From: Terrihabitans soli
GTDB taxonomy: Bacteria; Pseudomonadota; Alphaproteobacteria; Rhizobiales; Methylopilaceae
Reading direction: 5' to 3'
NCBI RefSeq assembly: GCF_014191545.1
Contig: NZ_AP023361.1
Coordinates: forward strand, 586,501 to 650,500
DNA: 64,000 nucleotides
Below, piece by piece: positions 51,206 to 60,825 of this stretch (positions are counted from its first letter, which is position 1; each line of letters opens with the position of its first letter). The notes below the pieces were generated by a model. It saw nothing but the letters and a program-made list of their open reading frames with translations, was not told the DNA's origin and did not search any database. A program made the position numbers and the translations under genes.

Positions 51206-52104
51206 CAGCGCCGTCCCAGAATGCGGTCGAGATCGAGTTTCGACATCACAAACAGCGCAAGCCCGCTGATGAGGATCATCAGAAGAACCGCGAGCGCCGA
51301 GCCGAGCGGCCAGTTCTGCGCGTATGTGAAAGCGATTTCGATGTCGTGGGTGATCATGATGACCGACTGGCCGCCGAGGATTTTGGCTTCGGCGACGGCG
51401 CCTGCGGCGAGAACGAAAGTCAGGAGCATGCCGATGAGAATGCCGGGCATAGCAAGCGGCAGTTCGATCTCGCGCCAGATCATCAGCCGTCCCGCGCCGA
51501 GATCGGCAGCAGCATCGACGAGATCCTTCGGCACCATGGCAAGGCCGAGCGTCATCGGAAACAGCATGAAGGGCAGATACACATAGACCATGCCGAACAG
51601 GATGATGCCCGGCGAGAAGAGGACGTCCGGCCCGCCGGCAAAGCCGAGCGTCTTCAGCGTGCCGTCGAGAACGCCGTTCTTGATGAAGAACAGAACCCAG
51701 CCGTAAAGGCGCACATTTTCGGAAATGAATAGCGGGAAGACGAAGAAGATCGAAACAAGCCCCGCCCATTTACCGAAGACGCGGTTGAGGCCATAGGCGA
51801 TGGGATAGGCGACCAGCGCGAGAAGAATAACCGTCATCGCGGCGAATGCGATCGACCAGGCAAAAGAGGTCCAGACCGTGTTGTCCGGCGACAGGATGGT
51901 CGTGAAATTGTCGAAGGTGAAGGACCGGAAGACGTCGAAGGTTTTCGGCGTCGCGACCGAATAGGCAAGGACGGTCAGAAGCGGCGCGAGAAAGCCGAGC
52001 CCGAGAAAGATCAGGATCGGGCCGGCGCAGCGTATGCCGGCGGGAACGACGAATCTCTTGCGGGTCTTTTCCTCGGTGAGAGGACCGCTGAGCGCAAGCG
52101 TCAT
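51205..52104 (-). CDS. ABC transporter permease, PotB-like
   Basis: This 299-residue protein has six TM segments and the EAA motif VDAADLGAGRLMIWREIELPLAMPG-type near the C-terminus (spelled VDAAADLGAG here). ATG 52104 is preferred over one 11 codons upstream, which lies inside the ATPase gene. It is coupled to the PotC-like gene by a one-base overlap. Confidence 0.92.
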   Translation of the reverse strand: MTLALSGPLTEEKTRKRFVVPAGIRCAGPILIFLGLGFLAPLLTVLAYSVATPKTFDVFRSFTFDNFTTILSPDNTVWTSFAWSIAFAAMTVILLALVAYPIAYGLNRVFGKWAGLVSIFFVFPLFISENVRLYGWVLFFIKNGVLDGTLKTLGFAGGPDVLFSPGIILFGMVYVYLPFMLFPMTLGLAMVPKDLVDAAADLGAGRLMIWREIELPLAMPGILIGMLLTFVLAAGAVAEAKILGGQSVIMITHDIEIAFTYAQNWPLGSALAVLLMILISGLALFVMSKLDLDRILGRR

Positions 52105-52105
52105 T

Positions 52106-53218
52106 TTACGCGCCGACCACGATGGCGTCGCGCGCATCCCAGCCGATCAGGGCCGGCTTGTCGAACGCGCCCTTGAAGGCGCTGGCGCGCGAGAGTTCGA
52201 GAAGGAAGGTCTTTTCGCCGACGCGCACCTGATACTGAATGCGCGAGCCGAGCGAATATTCATTGTAGATCGTGCCTTCCAGCACATTGTCGGCGCCGGA
52301 TGGCGCATCGACGAAACGCATAAATTCCGGGCGCACGACGATGGAAGCCGCGGTTGCGGCCGCGAGATCCGCGGGCAGCACGACACGCAGGCGCGTGCCG
52401 AAATCATCCGCGCTCCACTCTGCGCCCTTCTTTGTTGCGGCGACGACATTCACCTCGCCGACAAATTCCGACACGAAGCGATCGGCCGGGCGCGAATAGA
52501 TATCTTCGGGCGTACCGACCTGAACGAGCTTGCCCGAGCGCATGACGCCGATGCGATCGGACATCACCATCGCTTCTTCCAGCGAGTGGGTGATGTAGAT
52601 AAAGGTCTTGCCGCTTTCGCGGTGCAGATCCTTCAGCTCCTTCTCCATCGCCTTTTTCAGCTTGTAATCGAGCGCCGAGAGCGGCTCGTCGAAGAAGAGA
52701 ACGTCCGGGTCGTAAGCGAAGGCGCGGGCGAGTGCGACGCGCTGCTTTTCGCCGCCCGAACACTTCATGACGTTCTTGCCGTAATAATTTTCCGGCAGGC
52801 GCACCATGCGCAAAAGCTCAAGCGCGCGCTCCTTGCGTTGTGCCGGCGGCACATTCTTGACCTTCAGCGGGAATTCGATGTTCTCGCCGACGGTCTTGTG
52901 CGGAAAGAGCGCGAGCGACTGGAAGACGAGACAGGTCGGGCGGCGGTTCGACGGCACATCGTTGATGAGCTCGCCGCGCAAAGTGATATTGCCTTCGCTC
53001 GGCGATTCCATGCCCGCGAGCATGCGCAGCAAAGTTGTTTTGCCGGAGCCCGAAGGACCGACAATCGTCAGGAACTCGCCTTCGTAAATATCGAGGCTGA
53101 TATTGTCGACCGCGGCGAACTCGCCGAAGGTCTTACGCACCCCGACAAGCTGAAGAACCGGCAGCGGCGTGTCCGCATCCGGCGCCGGACTGGTCGGTTC
53201 GACGAGAGCAAGCTTCAT
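52106..53218 (-). CDS. ABC transporter ATP-binding protein, PotA-like
   Basis: This 370-residue ATPase has Walker A GPSGSGKT, Q-loop VFQSLALFPH, signature CSGGEKQRVALARA, Walker B VLFFDEPLSALD and switch His in YITHSLEEA. A C-terminal TOBE regulatory domain (about 280-365) follows. The signature Cys replaces the usual Leu. ATG 53218 is used because upstream in-frame sequence crosses the intercistronic hairpin and the binding-protein gene. Confidence 0.93.
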   Translation of the reverse strand: MKLALVEPTSPAPDADTPLPVLQLVGVRKTFGEFAAVDNISLDIYEGEFLTIVGPSGSGKTTLLRMLAGMESPSEGNITLRGELINDVPSNRRPTCLVFQSLALFPHKTVGENIEFPLKVKNVPPAQRKERALELLRMVRLPENYYGKNVMKCSGGEKQRVALARAFAYDPDVLFFDEPLSALDYKLKKAMEKELKDLHRESGKTFIYITHSLEEAMVMSDRIGVMRSGKLVQVGTPEDIYSRPADRFVSEFVGEVNVVAATKKGAEWSADDFGTRLRVVLPADLAAATAASIVVRPEFMRFVDAPSGADNVLEGTIYNEYSLGSRIQYQVRVGEKTFLLELSRASAFKGAFDKPALIGWDARDAIVVGA

Positions 53219-53242
53219 CTGATCATCCGCATTCAAGAAAAG

Positions 53243-53270
53243 AGCCGGCGCGGTCCTGTCCGCGCCGGCT
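53243..53270. terminator. Intercistronic hairpin between binding-protein and ATPase genes
   Basis: AGCCGGCGCGG and CCGCGCCGGCT form a perfect 11-bp stem with a TCCTGT loop. On the minus strand it is followed by CTCTTTTCTT. It probably causes partial termination, giving more binding protein than membrane components. Confidence 0.75.
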
Positions 53271-53277
53271 TTGCTTT

Positions 53278-54423
53278 TTACGCACGCTGACGCTTGGCGG
53301 CGGTCATCAGTTCCAGCGCCTTGTCGTAGTCCGGAACGATGTCGTATTCCGCCGAGCGCGACATTTCCTCTTCGAGGCTGTCGTACTGGATGGCGTCGAG
53401 CTCTTCCTTGGTGAACAGCGCGAAGCATTCCTTATTGCCCATCTGCGCCACCGGATTGAACGTGCCTTCGGCAAACGCGACGGTGTGCGCGACTTTCGGG
53501 TCCTGCACATATTTCAGGAACTCGGTCGCGAGCGGCGACAGGTTCGGATTGTTCACGGTCGAGGTGATCTCGATCCAGGACACGCCGCCTTTGCCGTCAA
53601 TCGGCCCCTTCAGCGGCGTGACCGCACGAAGGTTTGCATTGCCGTCGGCGCGGGCCGGGGAGACGGAGTAGGTGCCGCCCGTCAGATGCAGATCGATTTC
53701 GCCCGAGACCAGAGCCTGGTTCATCGTCGCGATATCACCGACCATCTTGGCGCCCTTGAACACTTTGACTGCCGTGTCCTCGAACTTCTTCAACTCGTCG
53801 GCGGTGTGTTCCTTGAAGGGATTGATGCCGGCGACGAGGAAGATGTTGAAGACGTTCCAGTCGTCGGATTCGAGAATGCCGTATTTGCCGGCAAGTGCTT
53901 TGTCGTTGAAGAGATCCCAGCCGGTATCTTCCGCCGTCTTGCGGCTGATCTTGTCGGTATTGACGACAAAGGAGTAGGGCCCGAAGCGCTGGGCCATGCC
54001 GAGCAGATCCTTGCCGTCATCGCTCATCGCCCATTTGTAGGGCGCCTTGAACTCCGGAAGCATCTTGTCGAAGAAGGGTTCGAACTCGGCTTTCGGCAGC
54101 GGCTTGATCAGGCCTTCCGGAGCCATCGCCTTGCGCGCCCACGGATTGTTGACGTTGATCAGATCCCACACTTTGGTTTCGCCGGCGCGCAGCCGGTTGA
54201 TCATGGTGGGGTCGTTGGTGAGGCTTTCAGCCTTCACTTCCGCGGATTTGGAAGAGCGGAAGGGATCGAGCACCTGGGCGGAGTTGTAGCCCTCCCAGCA
54301 CAGGATATTCAGCTCCTTCTCGCGGGCCGCGAAAGCCTTGCTGGCAAGGCCCATCGGGCCGGTGGCAGCGACTGCGCCAGCGCCCATCATCTTCAGAACA
54401 TTGCGTCTCGAAATCGTCGTCAT
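53278..54423 (-). CDS. ABC transporter substrate-binding protein, PotD/PotF-like
   Basis: This 381-residue periplasmic protein has a twin-arginine signal (SRRNVLKMMGAGAVAATG). The spermidine/putrescine-binding fold begins ELNILCWEGYNSAQVLDPF. The family takes polyamines and related cationic or amino compounds. It heads the operon for the ATPase, two permeases and the cysteine hydrolase. A palindrome 68 bases upstream of its start recurs before the kinase gene. Confidence 0.93.
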   Translation of the reverse strand: MTTISRRNVLKMMGAGAVAATGPMGLASKAFAAREKELNILCWEGYNSAQVLDPFRSSKSAEVKAESLTNDPTMINRLRAGETKVWDLINVNNPWARKAMAPEGLIKPLPKAEFEPFFDKMLPEFKAPYKWAMSDDGKDLLGMAQRFGPYSFVVNTDKISRKTAEDTGWDLFNDKALAGKYGILESDDWNVFNIFLVAGINPFKEHTADELKKFEDTAVKVFKGAKMVGDIATMNQALVSGEIDLHLTGGTYSVSPARADGNANLRAVTPLKGPIDGKGGVSWIEITSTVNNPNLSPLATEFLKYVQDPKVAHTVAFAEGTFNPVAQMGNKECFALFTKEELDAIQYDSLEEEMSRSAEYDIVPDYDKALELMTAAKRQRA

Positions 54424-54737
54424 CGCCGGTCCCCGTTTGGCCGATCAGCGCACCGCGTTAAGCGCGCCTTGTTGGAAGTGTGGCCTTCTAATGTTGGATT
54501 TACAACATTTATCGCCTGCGGCATCCTTGCGCTCGACCAAGGTCTGAGGCGGCGCCGTCTGGCCTCTTCCATGCTTAGACCGTGCCAGTCCGAGAACTTC
54601 TAAGGGCTCTCTATCCCTTGAAACTCTTGGTGCTTTGCGGATGGGCAGGATCGCGCCGCCTCTGCCGAATTTGCATTCAGCAGGGGCGCCGAACGGCGCT
54701 TTTCTGCGCAATTATTGATCAGAAGGGGACAAAGGGA
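54424..54737. other. Divergent regulatory region between potD-like and SDR genes
   Basis: This 314-base gap holds the ATGTTG-N6-CAACAT palindrome at 54491-54508. A short GCGCCG/CGGCGC hairpin followed by TTTT lies at 54686-54703. I see no gene in it. No unambiguous -35/-10 pair stands out for either side. Confidence 0.5.
54491..54508. promoter_or_regulatory. Shared operator, copy 1 (ATGTTG-N6-CAACAT)
   Basis: ATGTTG and CAACAT flank GATTTA. The same arms and spacing recur at 57903-57920 before the kinase gene, so a common regulator is likely. Confidence 0.65.
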
Positions 54738-55508
54738 ATGTTGAAGTCGCTACAAGGCCAGACCGTCATCGTGACCGGCGGCAGCAAGGGGATCGGCCGG
54801 GGCATCGCCAAGCGCTTCGGCCTTGCCGGCCTCAACACCCTCATCGTCTCGCGCAATCAGGCCGAGGCCGACAAGGTGGCCGGGGAAATCGGCAAACATG
54901 CTTCGGGCTTTGCCGCCGATGTGTCGACGCTGGAGGGCTGCGAGGCCATGGCGAAAGCCGCGCTCGACCGCTACGGGGCGATCAATGTCCTCTGCGCCAA
55001 TGCCGGCATCTTCCCGGCGGCGAAACTCGGCGATCTCACCGTCGCCGATTTCGACCATGTCATCGGCACCAATCTCAGAAGCTGCTTTCTCAGCGTCCAC
55101 GCGGTGCTGCCGGCGATGAAAAAGCTCGGTGCGGGCCGCATCGTGCTGACCTCGTCGATCACAGGTCCCATCACCGGCTATCCGGGCTGGTCGCATTACG
55201 GCGCGAGCAAAGCGGGCCAGCTCGGCTTCATGCGCACCGCGGCAATCGAGCTTGCGCCGCACAACATCACGGTCAACGCCGTGATGCCCGGCAATATCAT
55301 GACCGAGGGCATGGAAGCCGTCGGACCCGAATACATACAGAAGACCGCCGATTCCATTCCGATGAAGAAACTCGGTTCTGTCGACGATATCGCCAATGCG
55401 GCTCTGTTCTTCGCCTCGGAAGAAGCGGCCTATATCACGGGCCAGCAGATCGTCGTCGATGGCGGCCAGGTGCTGCCGGAAAACCAGGGCGCGATGGACG
55501 CGATGTAA
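54738..55508 (+). CDS. SDR family oxidoreductase
   Basis: This 256-residue classical SDR has the cofactor loop VTGGSKGIGRGIA, CANAGI, VLTSSITG and the catalytic pair in WSHYGASKAGQ (YxxxK), with C-terminal GQQIVVDGGQVLPE. ATG 54738 is preceded by AAAGGG. It is divergent from the importer and convergent with the phospho-lyase-like gene, and probably handles a product of the same pathway. The substrate is unknown. Confidence 0.9.
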   Translation: MLKSLQGQTVIVTGGSKGIGRGIAKRFGLAGLNTLIVSRNQAEADKVAGEIGKHASGFAADVSTLEGCEAMAKAALDRYGAINVLCANAGIFPAAKLGDLTVADFDHVIGTNLRSCFLSVHAVLPAMKKLGAGRIVLTSSITGPITGYPGWSHYGASKAGQLGFMRTAAIELAPHNITVNAVMPGNIMTEGMEAVGPEYIQKTADSIPMKKLGSVDDIANAALFFASEEAAYITGQQIVVDGGQVLPENQGAMDAM

Positions 55509-55524
55509 ATGCAGCGGGCGGCGC

Positions 55525-56853
55525 TCAACGCGCCGCCAGCACGCTTTCCATGGCTTCAAAGAAGAGATCGGCATCGGCGCGCGCAAAGCAGAGCGGCGGA
55601 CGCACTTTCAGCGTATTGCCGTGGGAGCCGGCCGCGCCGATCAGAACGCCGCGTTCCTTCATGGCGTTGATGACATAGGTCGCCATGGCCGTGTCGGGCT
55701 GATGATCGGGCGTCGAGAATTCGACGCCGGTGAAAAGGCCCGCGCCGCGCACATCGCCGATCGAGGGGAAGCGGTTCGACAGTTCGCGCAAGCCCGTCCG
55801 GAAGTAAGAGCCGACTTCCTCCGCATTGTGCATCAGCTTTTCGTCCTCGATCACATCGAGCACGGCAAGCCCCGCGGCCGCGGCGACGGGATTTCCGCCG
55901 AACGTGTTGAAATAGCCGGTCTCCTCGCAGAAGGGCGTGAGGATCTCCGGACGCGTCACGACACCGCCCATCGGGAAACCATTGCCCATGGGTTTGCCCA
56001 TGGTCACGATGTCGGGAATGACGCCGTGGCGCTGGAAGCCCCACATCTGCCGCCCGGTGCGGCCAAAGCCCGGCTGCACTTCATCGGCAATGAAGACGCC
56101 CCCCGATTTATGGACGAGATCGACCGCGGCTTTCAGAAAGCCCGGCGGATCGGCATGGATGCCGTCGCTCGAGAAAATGGAATCGACGATGAGGCCGGCG
56201 AATTTGACGCCGTTATTTTCTAAATCCTCGATGGCCGCGGCGATATCGCTTGCGAATTTTGCGCCGATATCCTCGACCGGATCGGAATAAAGATCGGGCG
56301 CCGGAACGGTGCGCACATGCGCCGGCACTTTGCGCGATTTGGTGGAGGAGGGCGAAATCTCCATCACCGCGGCCGTATTGCCGTGATAGGCGGTCTCGGT
56401 GACGATAAAGCCTGCGCCACCCGTCCAGATCTTTGCCAGTCTCAGCGCGAGGTCATTGCTCTCGCTGCCGGTGCAGGTGAAAACGACATTCGACAGCCCG
56501 TCCGGGAAAGTCGCGAGCAGACGTTCCGCATACGTATGAACGATGTCGTAGAGATAGCGCGTATTGGTGTTGAGCGTCGCCGCCTGTTTCGAAATTGCTT
56601 CGACGACGCGTGGATGACAATGCCCCACCGAGGGGACATTGTTGTAGACGTCGAGATAGCGGCGCCCCGTCGAGTCGTACATGAATACGCCTTCGGCGCG
56701 CACCATCTGCAAAGGCTGCTCGTAGAAGAGGACCGAGGATGCGCCGAAAGTTGAGTGACGGCGCTTGACGAGATCGGCGATGTCCTTGCTGAGCCCGTCC
56801 GTCTGTCCGGAATCGAAACGGTTGAGCGCGAGTATCTGTTTGCCCTGAGCCAT
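55525..56853 (-). CDS. Class III aminotransferase-fold PLP enzyme, phospho-lyase-like
   Basis: This 442-residue PLP enzyme has DSTGRRYLDVYNNVPSVGHCHP and LNTNTRYLYD, which resemble ethanolamine-phosphate and 5-phosphohydroxylysine phospho-lyases more than ordinary omega-transaminases. The PLP lysine is in VTMGKPMGNGFP, and FIADEVQPGFGRTG is the cofactor-binding Asp region. It is 18 bases downstream of an APH-type kinase gene, the expected partner of a phospho-lyase. GGGAGAGA precedes the ATG. Confidence 0.85.
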   Translation of the reverse strand: MAQGKQILALNRFDSGQTDGLSKDIADLVKRRHSTFGASSVLFYEQPLQMVRAEGVFMYDSTGRRYLDVYNNVPSVGHCHPRVVEAISKQAATLNTNTRYLYDIVHTYAERLLATFPDGLSNVVFTCTGSESNDLALRLAKIWTGGAGFIVTETAYHGNTAAVMEISPSSTKSRKVPAHVRTVPAPDLYSDPVEDIGAKFASDIAAAIEDLENNGVKFAGLIVDSIFSSDGIHADPPGFLKAAVDLVHKSGGVFIADEVQPGFGRTGRQMWGFQRHGVIPDIVTMGKPMGNGFPMGGVVTRPEILTPFCEETGYFNTFGGNPVAAAAGLAVLDVIEDEKLMHNAEEVGSYFRTGLRELSNRFPSIGDVRGAGLFTGVEFSTPDHQPDTAMATYVINAMKERGVLIGAAGSHGNTLKVRPPLCFARADADLFFEAMESVLAAR

Positions 56854-56871
56854 GTTCTCTCCCGCGCGCCT

Positions 56872-57861
56872 TCAGATTTTTCTGCCGAGATATTTTTCGG
56901 CAAGCGCTACCGTGCCGTCAGTATAGGGAACGCCCATGCTTTGCGCCGTCGGCGTTTCCGCATGCGAGGCGATCCAGGCCGTGAGCTGCATGCGCCGCAG
57001 CATCAGGAACATCGGCAGCGCCGCTTCCTCTTCAGCAGAGAGGGGAGCGACGCTGCGATAGCCGTCGATCCAGGCCGCTTTCACCTCGTCGAGATAGGGC
57101 TCGGCTTCCTGAAAGCTGACGGCGGCCGCAAAATCATAGGCAAACCAGGACAGGCCGCAGTCGTCGAAATCGATGACGCCGAGACGGTCTCCGTCGACGA
57201 GAAGATTGGCCGGCCGCATATCGCAATGAATGAGACCGAATTTGTCGGCATCCATGCCGAAGGCGGCGGTCTCTTTTTCCAGCAGCTTTTCAGTGCGCTC
57301 CAGAATGGCGCGGCCTTGAGGCTCAAGGCCGAGCGCTTCGCGCCAATCGCCCCAATAGGCGCTTTTGCCGATGGTCGTATCGAAATTCCAGATTTTTCGG
57401 GCAAAGCCCGCGGGCCGCTGCCAGGAGCGGCTATGCGCGTGAAGCCGCGCATTGATGCCGCCGAGCCGTCCATACCATTTGACAAGATCGTCTTCCGCCG
57501 CCGGCTCCTTGCCGGGCATGAAGTCGAACGCAACGATGTAGCGGACCGTGCCTTCATCTGCGAAGGAGCAGAGGAGGGTGCCGTCTTTTGCTGCGATGGG
57601 GCGCGGCGTCTCGACCACGCCGGCTTCGCGCATGGCGGAAATCCAGGCGAGCTCGGAGAGAATTTCAGCTTCGGAATGATAATCGGGCCGGTGAACGCGC
57701 AGGATCATGCGGCGGCCGCGCGCTTCGTCCTCGGCAAGGAAAGTCGCGTTCTCCGAAATCGTCAGCAGCGAGACGGGGGCATCTGTCGGCAGGCCCCAAT
57801 TCGGCAGAGCGGCGCGAAGCCCGTTTTCGAGCCTTTTCAGAAAGGCGTCCTGATACAGCAT
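56872..57861 (-). CDS. APH-family small-molecule kinase (hydroxylysine-kinase-like)
   Basis: This 329-residue aminoglycoside phosphotransferase-fold kinase has the catalytic loop LIHCDMRPANLLVDG and the metal-binding GVIDFDDCG. With the adjacent phospho-lyase-like gene it resembles the mammalian pair hydroxylysine kinase plus phosphohydroxylysine phospho-lyase. It is first in a two-gene operon whose leader carries a repeated ATGTTG/CAACAT element. The exact amino alcohol cannot be told from sequence. Confidence 0.83.
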   Translation of the reverse strand: MLYQDAFLKRLENGLRAALPNWGLPTDAPVSLLTISENATFLAEDEARGRRMILRVHRPDYHSEAEILSELAWISAMREAGVVETPRPIAAKDGTLLCSFADEGTVRYIVAFDFMPGKEPAAEDDLVKWYGRLGGINARLHAHSRSWQRPAGFARKIWNFDTTIGKSAYWGDWREALGLEPQGRAILERTEKLLEKETAAFGMDADKFGLIHCDMRPANLLVDGDRLGVIDFDDCGLSWFAYDFAAAVSFQEAEPYLDEVKAAWIDGYRSVAPLSAEEEAALPMFLMLRRMQLTAWIASHAETPTAQSMGVPYTDGTVALAEKYLGRKI

Positions 57862-57893
57862 GTCCCGGCTCTACGCCCTCAAAGTGGTAGATG

Positions 57894-57920
57894 CAACATC
57901 AAATGTTGTAGTTCCAACAT
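57894..57920. promoter_or_regulatory. Shared operator, copy 2 (three half-sites)
   Basis: CAACAT (57894-57899), ATGTTG (57903-57908) and CAACAT (57915-57920) are arranged so that the last two repeat the ATGTTG-N6-CAACAT format seen upstream of the potD-like gene. The first two form a CAACAT-N3-ATGTTG repeat. Confidence 0.65.
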
Positions 57921-57926
57921 TATGCC

Positions 57927-58814
57927 TCAGCCGCGGTGTTTGGCAAGGAAGCCGAGAAGGGCGGGATAATACGCCGCGGGCTCCTCATAGAAGGGCATGT
58001 GGCTGGAATTCGGGAAGACGTGGAGCTCGGCATTCTTCAGCCCGCGTTTCATCTGAGCGGCGCAAACCGTTGTGATCTCATCATGCTGGCCGACCGTGAT
58101 GAGCGCCGGCACTTCGATTTTCGGGAGATCCTGGCTTCGGTCCCAGTCCTTCAGATTGCCGATATAGAGAAATTCGTTCGGCCCCTGCATCGTGCCGTAA
58201 GGACCCATATTCCAATCCGCCAAGGAACGATTGATCGGCGCCGGCCACTCCCTCAAGCGGCACACATGACGGTAGTTCAGGATGGTGATGGCCGCCTGAT
58301 ATTCCGGATGATCGAGCGTGCCGTCCGCTTCATGCGCCAGCATCATCGCAACGGTTTCGGGCCCGAGCGCGCCGCGCAGACGCTCGAGTTCACGGGCGAG
58401 AAGAGGAAGATCGGCGGCCGTGTCTTCGAGGATGAGCGTCTTCAGCGCATCCGGATGTGTCAGCGCATATTCGATGGCGAGCCAGCCGCCCCAGGAATGA
58501 CCGAGAAGATGCACTTTGCCGAGACCGAGCGCCGTGCGCACCTTTTCGGTTTCCTCGACATAGCGGGAAATCGTCCACAGCGAAGGATCGGTCGGACGCT
58601 CGGATGAGCCTGTCCCGAGCTGATCGAAAGCGACGACGCGGTAGCCTTCATCGATCAGGCAGGAATGCGCATCGCGCAGATAATCGCAGGGAAGGCCCGG
58701 CCCGCCATTCAGGCAGAAGACCGTCTCATCGCCCTGGCCAAAGGAGTAGGCAACGACTTTGTGGCCGCCGATATCGACGTGGATAGTTTGGTCAGGCTCG
58801 ATTTCACGCCACAT
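57927..58814 (-). CDS. Proline iminopeptidase-family alpha/beta hydrolase
   Basis: This 295-residue serine hydrolase has the oxyanion block LNGGPGLP, DQLGTGSSERP, the nucleophile elbow GHSWGGWL, an Asp in TVGQHDEI and a late His (NSSHMPF). This set marks proline iminopeptidases and the related amino-acid amidases. ATG 58814 with GGAGCG upstream gives the family-length protein. It is upstream of the kinase gene on the same strand but separated by the operator region. Confidence 0.9.
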   Translation of the reverse strand: MWREIEPDQTIHVDIGGHKVVAYSFGQGDETVFCLNGGPGLPCDYLRDAHSCLIDEGYRVVAFDQLGTGSSERPTDPSLWTISRYVEETEKVRTALGLGKVHLLGHSWGGWLAIEYALTHPDALKTLILEDTAADLPLLARELERLRGALGPETVAMMLAHEADGTLDHPEYQAAITILNYRHVCRLREWPAPINRSLADWNMGPYGTMQGPNEFLYIGNLKDWDRSQDLPKIEVPALITVGQHDEITTVCAAQMKRGLKNAELHVFPNSSHMPFYEEPAAYYPALLGFLAKHRG

Positions 58815-58878
58815 GCAACGCTCCGCTGTGAATGCGGAGCCTCTGCAAAATCCGAGCCGGGGCTGCGGTGTCGCCGGT

Positions 58879-60081
58879 TCACGCCCGGCGGTATGCGGCG
58901 AGCGCTGCAATGCCGATCGCGCAGAGCGCCGCGCCGCTGCCGATCAGGATGTTGAGCGGCACCCAGCTTGCGAGGACGCCGATGATCGCCGCGCTGATCG
59001 GGGCCGCGCCGCGGAAGATCAGCCAGTACAGCGACACGATACGCCCGCGAAATGCGGCGTCTGTCTGCAGCTGGACGAGCGACTGCATGCCGATATTGCA
59101 GGTGACGTGGCCGAGGCCCGCGACGCCGACGAGCGCGACCGCAATCCATTTTATGTCGGTGAGCGAGAAGGGGATGAGCGCAAGACTCATGATAAGTCCC
59201 GCGCCGAAGGTGATTTTCAAAATCCGGTCTTCGCCGCGCTTGCGCAGCATTATAAGAGCGCCGAACAGCGCGCCGGCGCCCTGCGCGCTCATAAAGGCGG
59301 ACAGAAGCTCCGGACCCGAATTGAAGACCTGGCCGGCGATTGCCGGAAAAAGCTCGGTGAACGGCCTGCCGAGAAGCGAGAAGATGAGAGCCAGCGCAAA
59401 GAGCCGTGCTATGCGCGGCGTCTGCGCGATGTAGTCGAATCCCGCGCGGATATCTTCGCCGAGCGGAATCTTCTCTTCCGGCGGTACGCTTTTGCGGGAA
59501 CTGCGCAGATCGCGCCGCAGAGCGAAGATGACGAGGAGCACCGCCGCAAACGCCAGCGCCGCACCGGCAAACACAAGAAGCGTCGAGCCGGTCTGCACCA
59601 TGATAATGCCGGCAAGAGCCGGGCCGATCATGCGCGCCGTATTTACGGCAATGGAATTGGTGGCGATGGCCTGAGACAGAAGCCCGGGTCCCGCGAGCGA
59701 TCCGATCACCGTCGATTTGACCGGCTGGTTGAAGGTCTGTGCAAGGCTGTCGGCGAGCGCCAGAAGCAGAACGACCGGGAAGCTGAGCAGACCCAGAACG
59801 TGGACGAGCAGTGTGACGAGCGGCGCTACGATCAAAAGGCTTTGTGTTGTCGCGATCAGCCGGAAGGGCTCGTGCCGGTCGGTCATGACGCCGGCGAGCG
59901 GTGCCGACAGGATTGTGGCGACCGGTTCGGCGAGAGCGACCGCGCCCACGGCGAAAGGGGAGTGCGTAAGTTCCCAGGCCAGCCAGCCGAACGCGGCTTT
60001 TTGCATCCAGAAGCCAATGCCGGAAATGCCTTGCCCGAAGGCAAAAGTGATGAACTTCCAGGGACTTGGCCGATAAATCAT
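58879..60081 (-). CDS. MFS transporter
   Basis: This 400-residue protein has 12 predicted TM segments of the enterobactin-exporter-like (EntS/MFS_3) type. The A-motif region reads LAGVMTDRHEPFRL after TM 2-3, and TARMIGPALAGIIM lies in TM 5-6. There is no clear ribosome site, and the ATG sits within TATAATG on the minus strand, so a leaderless or downstream start is possible. The substrate is unknown. Confidence 0.87.
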   Translation of the reverse strand: MIYRPSPWKFITFAFGQGISGIGFWMQKAAFGWLAWELTHSPFAVGAVALAEPVATILSAPLAGVMTDRHEPFRLIATTQSLLIVAPLVTLLVHVLGLLSFPVVLLLALADSLAQTFNQPVKSTVIGSLAGPGLLSQAIATNSIAVNTARMIGPALAGIIMVQTGSTLLVFAGAALAFAAVLLVIFALRRDLRSSRKSVPPEEKIPLGEDIRAGFDYIAQTPRIARLFALALIFSLLGRPFTELFPAIAGQVFNSGPELLSAFMSAQGAGALFGALIMLRKRGEDRILKITFGAGLIMSLALIPFSLTDIKWIAVALVGVAGLGHVTCNIGMQSLVQLQTDAAFRGRIVSLYWLIFRGAAPISAAIIGVLASWVPLNILIGSGAALCAIGIAALAAYRRA

Positions 60082-60140
60082 TATATACTTGTGATTGACG
60101 TGTGATTATAAAATTAGCTTGACGCGAAAGTTGTATGCCG

Positions 60141-60173
60141 CGATTGATTATCTATCGATCAAATAGACAATCG
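60141..60173. promoter_or_regulatory. Nested inverted repeats upstream of the peroxiredoxin-like gene
   Basis: CGATTG/CAATCG (60141-60146 and 60168-60173) and, inside, TCTAT/ATAGA (60151-60155 and 60163-60167) lie in an AT-rich gap just before the operon. Their centres differ by about two bases. It may be a regulator site for the flavoprotein-transporter operon. Confidence 0.4.
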
Positions 60174-60185
60174 AGGACATGGCAT

Positions 60186-60782
<597 letters not shown>

Positions 60783-60825
60783 TGTTTGGCCGGGCGCGTC
60801 ATGCGCCCGTGCCGGTTCGAACGCC

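Noticed and set aside
58759-60105. 448-codon plus-strand frame over the MFS gene
   Set aside because: Antisense to 12 clear membrane segments; no family motif.
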